NCBI RefSeq assembly: GCF_016097555.1
Contig: NC_054702.1
Coordinates: forward strand, 84,121,175-84,185,174
From: Gigantopelta aegis
Taxonomy: Eukaryota; Mollusca; Gastropoda; Neomphalida; Peltospiridae
Length of the DNA: 64,000 bases
Direction of reading: 5' to 3'
The translations under genes and the position numbers were made by a program. Positions 1-13,200 of this stretch are shown piece by piece. Below the pieces are notes generated by a model. The model ran no database searches. It saw only the letters and a program-made list of their open reading frames with translations, and had not been told where the DNA came from. Within the stretch, counting starts at the first letter, position 1. The number at the start of each line of letters is the position of its first letter.

Positions 1-1292
1 CCATCACGTATAGTACTTACTTACCCATCACGGTATAGTACTTACCCCAACACGGTATAGTACTTACCCCATCACAGTATAGTACTTACCCCAACACGGT
101 ATAGTACTTACCCCATCACACTTACCCCATCACGGTATAGTACTTACCCCATCACGGTATAGTACTTACCCCATCACGGTATAGTACTTACCCCAATCAC
201 GGTATAGTACTTACCCCATCACGGTATAGTACTTACCCCATCACGGTATAGTACTTACCCCATCACGGTATAGTACTTACCCCATCACAGTATAGTACTT
301 ACCCCATCACGGTATAGTACTTACCCCATCACGGTATAGTACTTACCCCATCCCAGTATAGTACTTACCCCAACACGGTATAGTACTTACCCCATCACAG
401 TATAGTACTTACCCCATCACGGTATAGTACTTACCCCATCACGGTATAGTACTTACCCCATCACGGTATAGTACTTACCCCATCACAGTGTAGTACTTAC
501 CCCAACACGGTATAGTACTTACCCCATCACGGTATAGTACTTACCCCATCACAGTATAGTACTTACCCCATCACGGTATAGTACTTACCCCATCCCAGTA
601 TAGTACTTATGCAATCACGGTATAGTACTTACCCCATCCCGGTATAGTACTTACCCCATCACAGTATAGTACTTACCCCAACACGGTATAGTACTTACCC
701 CATCACGGTATAGTACTTACCCCAACACGGTATAGTACTTACCCCATCACGGTATAGTACTTACCCCATCCCGGTATAGTACTTACCCCATCACAGTATA
801 GTACTTACCCCAACACGGTATAGTACTTACCCCATCACAGTATAGTACTTACCCCATCACTGACCCCATCCCGGTATAGTACTTACCCCAACACGGTATA
901 GTACTTACCCCATCACGGTATAGTACTTACCCCATCACGGTATAGTACTTACCCCATCACGGTATAGTACTTACCCCATCACGGTATAGTACTTACCCCA
1001 TCACGGTATAGTACTTACCCCATCACGGTATAGTACTTACCCCATCACGGTATAGTACTTACCCCATCACGGTATAGTACTTACCCCATCACGGTATAGT
1101 ACTTACCCCATCACGGTATAGTACTTACCCCATCACGGTATAGTACTTACCCCATCACGGTATAGTACTTACCCCAACACGGTATAGTACTTACCCCATC
1201 ACGGTATAGTACTTACCCCATCACGGTATAGTACTTACCCCATCACAGTATAGTACTTACCCAATCACAGTGTAGTACTTACCCCATCACTG
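1..1292 (-). repeat. 22-bp minisatellite built on an LMLN splice donor (array A)
   Basis: About 58 head-to-tail copies of a 22-bp unit fill this stretch and run off the left edge. On the plus strand the unit reads tacttaccccatcacggtat plus ag; on the minus strand it carries GGG followed by GTAAGTA, a near-perfect 5' splice site. The right end overlaps the last bases of an LMLN exon (1376-1283), so the unit equals the final bases of that exon plus the first intron bases. Copies differ by a few substitutions (cacgg, cacag, caacacgg, cccgg), with a few longer or shorter units. Confidence 0.97.
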
Positions 1293-4200
1293 GCCATGAC
1301 CACCCTGCATGGACTCAAATTGGTGTCTGTACTGCAGACCCCTCTGTCCAGATGTAGGTAGTGACAACCACTTGAACTACAAGAATTATATAATGTAAAG
1401 GTTTTCACCCATAGGAAACTACTAAATACACAATTACCCATATTTAAACACAAAAATACAGGAATGTGTGCAATTCTGGGATCAAAGCAAATTTTATGTT
1501 TTTCAATATATTTTCTGGGGAAGCATGACCCAAATCCCCACACCTCCCTCCCCATAAAGAACCTGTGGTCTGCTACAGTTTAGACCAAGTCCCTGCACAA
1601 TGTACTGCACTAGCACCTGAAATATACAGGACTACTTAGACGTATTTAGCTAACATGGTATATATATTTGTCAAAAGTATTTCTCACAGCCACAAATAAA
1701 TACAACCATCAAAAAAGTATAATCTTAAACTTAGTTACTCATTAAGCAAAATAGTAACCTGATTCAAAACAACCAAAATGAGATTTTGGTTCCATGACCT
1801 CTGATCTCAAATGATACTCAACAGACAATTCATAATGAACACTATCCACTACATGTATATTCCACAGCCTTTAATAGAACACTGACTCAAATGGGGCAAA
1901 AGCTAATGGATCTACAAAGAGAGACTGATGATACAACCTGGTATACCACAAGCTGAATTTTTTTCACCACTGATTTAAATTCAGCTAGTGGAATAATGTG
2001 TAGACAATTCTAAGAAAACATACATACATGTATTATATAGATTTTACATAGATTTTAAAGTGTACTGTTCATTACTTATATCTATTTATATACTCATGAC
2101 AAAAGTTCCTTTGCATAAGGTATATCTTAATGTTAAAGATGAAAAATCAAATAGTTTTCAACAAATTGTTTATTGGTCAGTTGTAAACATTAAGATATGA
2201 TCTGCACGATTATCGTGTGTGCACACCAGTCACAACTTGCAACGATTTAAAAGCTTTACAACTGGTTTAAGACTATTTTATTTGGTGCACAGGAACTTTT
2301 TTCCACGAATATATAAAGTACCAAAACGTTTTCACTGCATGTTATACAGGATCCTACGTTGTAATCTGGAAATACAGGTGTACTAACCTGCCTGAACAAA
2401 AGTAGTTAGTCTGGATCATACAAAACTCAGTCGACCCAAAGAGACAACCTGAATCTGAAATAACAAACACAAGTTAAAATCTAATATAAAAATGTATTTC
2501 TAAACTTTGAAATAATGTTGGCCAAAATGCGATAAATACATACCAATAAATACATGCATTCAAATATGTAAATCTATAATATTTTAATCCAGCTGATGTT
2601 CTGGAGTAACAAAAGTGCCATTAGGATTGTTTGTTTAGTTGTTTATAATCACTGTTATGTCTAAGATATTTATCGATTTTAATTTTAAAAATAAGTGCAG
2701 ATGCGACATGATTAAATTTAATGTTTCATAATATAATGACACTGTCACTGGATGCTGTAATAAAAGGAATATACTTTTTCATTTGTTCAATTATTTAATT
2801 TTCTCATTGCAAAAAACCACTCATATTACAAAATAATTTTAAATATGGCTGGGTCTATGAGTGTGAATAAATTTCACAGATATCTACACCAAACATTATC
2901 AACAGAGATAACAAAAACATATTATCGTATGATAACAAAAGAGATGTGCGTACCTTTACCCCATAAATAATTATCAGCTTGAGAATAATTCACTTTGTAC
3001 CATCCAGTGTCTTCAAACACAGCCAGTGTTATGGGATCAATAAATGTCAGGTGTGGCTAAAAATATATAATATAAAAAAGAGAAATTATTGTATACAAAA
3101 AGTACTAAACTGTAATACCTAAATTCAAAAGACTGGACTATCAAGGGAGGATCCAGGAAATATTTGGGGGACCAAAGAAAAATTGGCACATGGACCAACT
3201 AATGAAAACCCTAATAGGTTTCAGCATTACCCCCAACAAACACATGCACACACAAACTCCTCTCAAAATAGCTACTTGTACGATGGTGAAGAAAAACTTG
3301 GGGGAAAAAACTTTTAGGGGAAGGTCCACCACATAGATCCACTTCTGGCTGTAATGTTTTGGTCACTTGTAATATATGAATAGATTTTATTTAAGAAAAT
3401 GCCAAAATCACAAGGATGTTGGTAACTTATAAATACATGAGAGAATTGTAACTATTGCAACATAGTTCTATATCCTACAATAAATAATAAATTTTTAACC
3501 AGTCAAACTGAACACATCAACCCCCAAACTCAGCCAGTAAACGTTTCGTTAATGTTCACAAACTATTTGATTGGTTCCCGAAGTGGTAATTTTGTTTACT
3601 GTGTAGTGTACAAATCAGTCTAGCAAACATTAGCAACAAGCGGTTGACTGAACGTACATGTATGGCAGCTGTTAATGTAAATGGCTGTTGTACTGATATA
3701 TGACTCCATATTTGATGAAAACAACAGTCAATTTGTTTATCTTCTTTTCATTTTTGGTAACATTCTGTGCATTTACACAACATAGGAATTGATTTGTTCC
3801 AATATTTTAATGTTAATATTTTATTTTTAATACAACTGAATGCACATTCAAAACTGCCTGTAATTCTGGGTGGTTCAATGTACCGGTACACATGGTTTAT
3901 AAATAGATCTGTGAAATGGGAAGCATAAATTACCAAATCATTTTTTGCTGTCATTAATGATCCCTGCATGAATTTTGAATCCCAGTGTGAAGAAAGAGGT
4001 GCATCCTGAAATTAAAAATATCAAATACATAGAAAGAAAAGTGCAATACATAATATAGTTCTATTAACTGCACTAACAGATTTTTAAAAATGTGTATGAT
4101 ATATGTGTTGGTACACATCATATATGGCACGATAGGACATAGCAAGACAGAAAATGTTACCTGTATAATGGTATTATGGTAATTACCATCTGAGTGCTGA

Positions 4201-7200
4201 AGTATCTCAATAATGAATGATCACATATTATCTTTTCATCTCTTAATGAGAGAGGCTTTATACTAAACCTAAACCCGTTTTTATTTACTTCACAATCCAC
4301 TTAAAGAGTCTGTAATAAAACTACAGGTCATCTTTGCATTTGCCAGATGGAAAGGAAATGTTTTATTTAACAACGTGCTCAACACATTTTAGTTACAGTT
4401 ATATGGGATCACACAGATACTGAGAGAGGAAACCTGTTGTCGCCACTTCATGGGCTACTCTTTTTGATTAGCAGCATGGGATTTTTCATATGCACCATCC
4501 CACAGACAGGAAAGTACATACCATGGCCTTTGTTACACCAGTTGTGGAGCACTGGCTGGAATGAGAACGAAAAATAGCCCGACGGGGATCGATCCTAGAC
4601 CAACCACGCATAAAGCGAATGCTTTACCACTAGGCTACGTCCCACCCTCATCACCAGATGGGGTTCAGAAGTGTGAATGAATGCCTTCTAATGATTGTTT
4701 TTCATTTCTGCTGTTCTTTGATTTCAAAATTTTAATATTTGTCATAAAATTTAATAGATCACTACAAAAAATCATTAGTCTATCATGTAACACATTTTCT
4801 ACAGTTGACCGTATATACATATTACCATGTAAAACATAACAAGTGTTTAAGTAGAATGTAAAACTAGATTTCTTACACTTGTGTCTATAGGTCCACCGTA
4901 ATCGTCCTCTGATAAACAGCCAAAATGGTCCTGAGTTTTCTCTACAACAGCCGGCGTTGTCAGTCTCCAGACCTCATCCACTTCTCGCACTGTCTGTGGG
5001 TGTCTCGTACACTTAGTTCCTGCAGAATCAATATTACAAACATAATCAGTTTACTAGACTTGTACATTTAGTTCCTGCAGAACCAACATGACAAATATAA
5101 TCACTTAGTCTGACTTGTAATATGCACTTGTTTCATTTACATTATCTGTATTTGGTGCGAATAGTTATTTGGGTATGTATGTGGATGGCATATTCTAAAT
5201 AATTAAATAATAACAATGAAGGAAGGAAGGATTAACAACACCCCAGCATAAAAATATACATCAGCTATTGGGTGTCCAGTAAAGATAATAACAATATGCC
5301 TGAGATTGCAGTTTGGGATACAAAGTAAAAGTTAGAGTTTGTGACACCACTAGGGCACACGGATTTATTAACCATCAGCTACAGTACTGGATGTCAAACA
5401 TTTAGTAATTTTGACATGTCTTTAGACAAAATCACTACATTTTTCCATTGGTAACAAAGGATCTTTTACATGCATTTTCCCATAGTCATGACTGCGGGTT
5501 TCCTCTATTTTGTAATTGGTGTGATATAAGAAAAACATTGTATTTTGGAACAACTTTAAGTTAGAAAGAAAGAAAGAAATGTTTTATTTAATGACACACT
5601 CAACACATTTTATTTATGGTTATATGGCATCAGACATATGGTTAAGGACCACACAGATTTTGAGAGGAAACCCGCTGTCGCCACTACATGGGCTACTCTT
5701 TCCGATTAGCAGCAAGGGATCTTTTATTTGCACTTCGCACAGGCAGGATAGCACAAACCATGGCCTTTGTTGAACCAGTTATGGATCACTGGTCGGTGTA
5801 AGTGGTTTACACCTACCCATCGAGCCTTGCGGAGCACTCACTCAGGGTTTGGAGTCGGTATCTGGATTAAAAATCCCATGCCTTGACTGGGATCCGAACC
5901 CAGTACCTACCAGCCTGTAGACCGATGGCCTAACTACGACGCCACCGAGACCGGTAACTTTAAGTTAGATGCATGGAGAAAGTATGGGCTGAATTTACAA
6001 TTTTTCTTAAACGCAGGTTTAAGCATTGTAAATACATGTGGTTACATATGTAAGTCAAAATTAGGCTTTGTAAATTAGGCCCTACAATTTCAACACCAAA
6101 ACTGGTGAGTTTTGACAGCTTACCAGAGTCCGTACAAGCCTTGAACTTGGAAAATAGTCGCTTAGAAAATCCTAAAGCGTGAAACATCTCATGCAAGGCA
6201 GCCTGAAAGAATCACAAGCAGTATAATACAGTCAGTTAGTAACCGAGGTTATAACAATCAGATTGATAATAACAAATACACCTAGAAATACATCAGTAAC
6301 AAAATATTGTAAAAAAAATAGTGGTACAGCTCAAAGTTGCCAGACTCGTCTTTCAAATTCACATGTGAAGGACAATATCACAGAGACAACAAATATAACC
6401 CACAAAAAAAAAGAGAAATAAAAGTGGTATGGCCATGTCGTAACTCTGCGCCGCCCCTGAATATGATTATGTTTGAACCAGAGTAGGTACCACTTGAAGG
6501 TCATGATGTCTCAAAAAGCCTGTTAACTGGTATTTTTGTCAAGGGTATAATTCTCCTAAGCAAATTTGGATTTCTTTGGTCATGAAATGACATTTACCAC
6601 TGTTCAACAATTACACAATTCAAACTCTGGCTTGTTTTGCATCCCTCTTCCCCCAGTATAAGATTTTGTAATGCTAACACCACTTCCCCTTTTAAAATTA
6701 TGTAATGGTTTGACACCGCATTTCACGGTTACTGTGACCTAATTTGACAAACACTGTATTTTGTATTTTTGATTTATTTCTTTGGTATCAATAAATATGT
6801 CCATAAAAATTAACTGTAATATATGTATAAAGATTGGTCATGAATGACTGCCTGTATTTAATTTATGAGTTAAAATGACACATGGCTTTATAATTTTATG
6901 TAACTCTAGACAAACACCATGGTAGCTGGTTTCACCTCTAGGGTTCTAAATAAGTAAAAATAAAAAATTAATTCACACATTTGAATATTATAAGATTTTT
7001 TTTTAAAGTTATCAGGAACGGAAAGTTTGCTGAGCAAAACTAAAAAATTAATTCTGACATTTGAATATAAGACAAAGGAGGAAACGAATCCACCATAATA
7101 AAACAAAGGTAACACGAAAAACAGAGCCAAAGAAAAGACGTCCGAACCTGACAGCGAAGAGAAAAAGAAGGAAGTTATGGTCACATGAACAGAACTAGAG

Positions 7201-10200
7201 GGAGCATACAGAAGAAGAATTTTAGGCCATCCCATTGGCTGTTGGGATGTTCGGACCAGACCACTTGCGTTGGGGGAAGGTGCACTTGTTGAGGACAGGT
7301 AATGTTGAAAAGAAATTTTAAGATTGCCAAAGATGGAATTTTAGCTGTATGATAACATAACATGAACATAGTAAGAAAAATATAAAACATTTTCAAACTC
7401 ACAATGTAAGATTTGTCCTTGTTGAAATATTGTGGTTTCAGCAGAAGTGGACAGAAGTTGACCTGACCTGCGATTGGCCGATCTCTCTGATCCAGCTGAC
7501 AGTAGGCGGCATACGCTATTACTGATGTTTTCTGTGCAGACAAAATTGTTAATTTATCATTACAAGTACATAAATACATAAGATTATTTTTTTCATTATC
7601 TACCCAAAAATATATACCGGTATATAGAGATAACAGGTAAACAAGAATCAGCTGATTGTAAATACATACAGGTAATATTAAGTCTAGTATTTGAACCTAA
7701 ATACAATAAGCTACAAGGATAATGCCGATTGCTGTGTTCTTGCTGTTTCAACTCCAAATGGTTTTTAAGTTGTTGTTGTTTTTTTGTTTAACGACACCAC
7801 AAGAGCACATTGATTTATTAATCATCAGCGATTGGATGACAAACATTTGGTAATTCTGACATATAGTCTAGTGAGGAAACCCGCTACATTTTCACATTAG
7901 TAGCAAGCAAGGGTGGGAATTGGTCAACTGTAAAAAAGATGAAATCTAGAGGGGTCCCAAAAATTCTTGAAATCCTAGGTTAAAATCTGTGCCATCTGAC
8001 ACATTTTGGAGGAAAGGATGATAAAAATGCGAGGAAACGCAATGTTCCATGAGAGGAAAACAGCTGATCCAAGAAGAATTCCCACCGCTGAGCAGGGGAT
8101 CTTTTATATGCATCATCCCACAGACAGGACAGCACATACTATGGTCTTTGATATACCACTTGTGGTGCACTGGCTGGAACGACAAATAGCCCAATGGGAC
8201 TACCGACAGACCGACCAGGCAACAAGTGAGCACTTTACCAACGGGCCAACTCCAAATGGTGTAAAATGGAATGGATTCTTTATTTTTATTAAGGTTACAA
8301 TATTCTGTCAGTTAATACAAACAAATTAGATTACAATGTGAAAAGCATGTTGTGTACTATTTGCAAAACCTTACCTCAGTAATTTTAGTCAAAGGACGTT
8401 TCCAGAATTTATCAGATGGTTGGCATCATAATTATTATTTTATGCCTTGTGGAGCTCAGGTAATTTTTTCTCTAAGTATACTTGATTTATAACATTTTAA
8501 TTTGTGGGATATATTTTTAAAATACCTGAAAAAGATAAGCCTCTTGTTCCCCATACGACGAAGTCCGGAACAGACTTAAGGCAACACCACACAATATGAG
8601 TGCCTCATACAAGAATATCCATGAGAAAAGCCAATCAACTAGACTAACAGTATAATTTCATCGGTTGCTGTACAATCAGTTATTCTTGTGGCTATTCTCA
8701 TACGAGACATTCGTATTGTGTGGCGTCGCCTTTAAACAGGACTTTAGATCTCACCAAATTTGGCACAAAATGGTTTTTGGCTGTTCTGAGTATACCACAG
8801 TCTTAATGTTATTAAGAGCCGCATTAAAGTTATTAAAAGCTGAAAAACAGATGTAGATATTCAGAAATTTATTGCATTTCACAGAATTTTAATCTAATTA
8901 TAGCTTAACATTTATGTGGTTTTGAGGTCAAATGTTTTAACATCAGCATTTGTCAACTTATTTTGTGCATGCTTATTTTGAGCACAGTGTTTATCACCTC
9001 ATCTGCAGTATAAGTCTAAAGTCCTAACAGCTTGTGAATAAGACTGGTTAGTTTTGTTCCAATTCACCGAGCGATGTACAAACTCACTCCATCCAGACAG
9101 TTGTGTGTGGTCTGCGAGGTGACGTACAGGATGAAGTCGGTGTTGTTTACCCCACTGCCTTCTTTTATTGCATATTTGACTGGGTCGCGGTGATGTCTGT
9201 CGTACAACACTTCACCTTCCAAATGGTCGTTAGGAAGCTGGAGAAAAGGAAAAATATATATATAATATACAGGCATCGAAATAAGTTGAGAACAGTCGTT
9301 CAGGTTACCGGGAGATTACCACATGTAAGAAAAGTCGAGAACAGGGTTTCATTCTCGACAAAAATTTCGTTTCCGAATGTAAACCAGGCAATGAATTGCG
9401 GACTTCTGCATTTAATTTTCTCATAAGGAATTGCATCGATGTTCGTGTGCACTTGTGCAATTGCAAGCAATTATATTACTATAATCATCTGACACATGTA
9501 AGGGTGTAAAAAGTAGTAGTAACAGGAATTCAATTCTAACTTTCATATAGTTATAGGTTACCAGACTATATTTTGTGGTAACCTGTAAATGGGTTACCAG
9601 ACACAATGCTTATTCCGATGCCTGAATATATATACATATTATATAATTTATGCATAGGAGGATCCAGGATGTTATAGTGTACACTCCCCTTTTCAGGCAA
9701 TGTAAATCCTGTATGACATTTTGCACATTAAATGGTCATCAGAAAGCTGGAGGTAAAAAAACAAACTTTTTATGAATAAGTGGATCCAGCAGATGTAGGA
9801 TGTGTGCACCCCTTTTTTGCAAGACACAGTACTCTATATCATGTACAATATGTAACACATTAAAATTTCGTAACATGACCCATTTTTTAATTCCTGTAAC
9901 ATTTTTAGCACCTTTTCTTCAAATCCCTGTATGTTATGGATGTTGATATAATATATTTTCATGCTAACGCCTACCATAAACAAGAGCTATCAGCTCACAA
10001 AAATGCTACTCTATAGTCCGTCCAACATGGTCGCATTTTTTTCACACTATGTAATTTACTACAAGTTATTTATTTCCAAGCCGATTGATTTGTAAATTGC
10101 ACACACACACAAATTGTATTTCTTTGTTATTTCCAAAACACTTTTACTTTTCTTCTTACGTCAAACCAAACTGAAATTATTTACCAAAAACATTTTAACA

Positions 10201-13200
10201 GAATGATGGGACAGACTATAACTATTTTGTTCAGCTGATAGTTCTCATGATTGGGACTTTGCTATTTTGTTCAGCTGATAGTTCTCATGATTGGGACTTT
10301 GCTAGTTTGTTCAGCTGATAGTTCTCATGATTGGGACTTTGCTAGTTTGTTCAGCTGATAGTTCTCATGATTGGGACTTTGCTATTTTGTTCAGCTGATA
10401 GTTCTCATGATTGGGACTTTGCTATTTTGTTCAGCTGATAGTTCTCATGATTGGGACTTTGCTATTTTGTTCAGCTGATAGTTCTCATGATTGGGACTTT
10501 GCTAGTTTGTTCAGCTGATAGTTCTCATGATTGGGACTTTGCTATTTTGTTCAGCTGATAGTTCTCATGATTGGGACTTTGCTAGTTTGTTCAGCTGATA
10601 GTTCTCATGATTGGGACTTTGCTAGTTTGTTCAGCTGATAGTTCTCATGATTGGGACTTTGCTATTTTGTTCAGCTGATAGTTCTCATGATTGGGACTTT
10701 GCTAGTTTGTTCAGCTGATAGTTCTCATGATTGGGACTTTGCTAGTTTGTTCAGCTGATAGTTCTCATGATTGGGACTTTGCTAGTTTGTTCAGCTGATA
10801 GTTCTCATGATTGGGACTTTGCTAGTTTGTTCAGCTGATAGTTCTCATGATTGGGACTTTGCTATTTTGTTCAGCTGATAGTTCTCATGATTGGGACTTT
10901 GCTATTTTGTTCAGCTGATAGTTCTCATGATTGGGACTTTGCTATTTTGTTCAGCTGATAGTTCTCATGATTGGGACTTTGCTATTTTGTTCAGCTGATA
11001 GTTCTCATGATTGGGACTTTGCTATTTTGTTCAGCTGATAGTTCTCATGATTGGGACTTTGCTATTTTGTTCAGCTGATAGTTCTCATGATTGGGACTTT
11101 GCTATTTTGTTCAGCTGATAGTTCTGATTCTCATGATTGGGACTTTGCTATTTTGTTCAGCTGATAGTTCTCATGATTGGGACTTTGCTATTTTGTTCAG
11201 CTGATAGTTCTCATGATTGGGACTTTGCTATTTTGTTCAGCTGATAGTTCTCATGATTGGGACTTTGCTATTTTGTTCAGCTGATAGTTCTCATGATTGG
11301 GACTTTGCTATTTTGTTCAGCTGATAGTTCTCATGATTGGGACTTTGCTATTTTGTTCAGCTGATAGTTCTCATGATTGGGACTTTGCTATTTTGTTCAG
11401 CTGATAGTTCTCATGATTGGGACTTTGCTAGTTTTTTGCCTTACATATCTACATTTATTATATAACATTTAGTGAAATATCTTAAAATATCCGTGAAATA
11501 AAAGTCTTATCAGTCACTCAGTGATGATAACACATTTTAGAGTGAAAATTTCACTATTTCACTATAAAATGTATTATCATCACTGTAGAAAGTGTTACCT
11601 TCACTGTAAGAAAGCCGGAACTATTTTGCTGCTGGCATTTTAAAAATAAAGGTAAATTGCCAAAAGTTATATAATAAATAGAAAATTTCACGTTTTTCGT
11701 CAAATATGATTTATATCTCATCTCGTGAAGTTTGCAATCATATCACGTGAGATATTGCAAACTTCACTCGATAAGATATAAATCATATCGGACAAAAAAC
11801 ATTAAATATCTTCTATATATTTTTGGGCTCGCATGGCACACATCTCACCATGTGCCCACTATCAGCTGATCTGAATTTTCCAACTGACCAATAGAAACAT
11901 GAAAATTGCATTAGCCTACTGCTGGGCTTCTAGAATTTTTATAAAAATCTACTAGCCATGGGATCAGTTATAATATAAAAAAATACTAGCAATGATTCAA
12001 ATTTCACTAGCCCTACTTTAAGTAAATACAATTTTACAAATAGGAATAATTGGATAATCATCTCAAGAAGGAGATGGAGCTTTAAACTCTTAGATTTGAG
12101 GGGTGGAAGGGGCAGGATAACCACATTTACAAAATAGACTTAAATGTAGCATTTTACATTTTAACAATTCACTAGCCATCGGGCATGGCAACAGTAGTTA
12201 TTTACCAGCTCAACATTGAATATCACTAGCCATGGGGTTGGGGCTACTATAATCTCAAGTAACCTTTTCGTCAGTTGACCTTTCATGTGCAGAATGCTTA
12301 AGAAGGGTTTCTGCCAGAAAGAAACTTTTGGGTATGGCACTATGGAATTGAATGCAACCGCAGTCAACAGGGGGTATGGCGGCCTACCCTAGAAAGAAAA
12401 TGGGTTACATTTAGGGTTACTGTCATGGGGATCCTGATAATATCCGTAACTGAATAAAACACGATTATCCAAATATCTCTCCTAACTGTATATCTATTAG
12501 ATCTCTCTGTATCGGGCAGGCTACTACCCGAGTGGCCCGGCTCTAGGATAATTCAGAGATAAGATCTGATATAAATATATATATGTGGCACGTTTAGTTC
12601 ACTAGAAAACACAACAAAACACAATACACTTTGGAATCTGTATTAACTCTAATGCTGACAAATGTACTTGCCGCAGTAGTTAATTAACAACAACCATATA
12701 ATAACAACCCAGAGCTAATCACTTAATTAGTTAATCACTAGGTGTCTAGTTTACACAATATTCTAATCACTTCACAGTGATACTACACACACACGTGTGA
12801 TAATTGAGAAACGCTGCCAGGGGAACTTAATTAATAAAGGAATTACAACTATTCCTAACTGGTTAATTTTTAATTAACCCTTAAATACTCATTCAGTAAC
12901 CTTGTAATACAGAATTAATACTGGTACATATCACAATAAAGACAATAACCTACAGTTTACCTAGGTCCTCTAGGATGACCGGCTAAGCTTTATCTTACCA
13001 AATACTCGTATAAAAATATTGGAACAGTGAAGCCTACAATTTACTTCGTCAGATTACTGGAGACTGTCTAAAGAATATTGGTATAATACAGTATTAAAAT
13101 ATTTAAAGTCACATCAATCACATCAAGGTTATACAACAGAGCAGAAATATATATTTACCAAGTCCGGTCTGAACTAATATAAGTCGTTCAGTTGGACAAC

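Noticed and set aside
1-1292. CRISPR-like regular repeat
   Set aside because: Units are contiguous without unique spacers, and the context is an animal gene.
8006-8329. 107-codon plus frame
   Set aside because: Mostly antisense of a SINE core and head.
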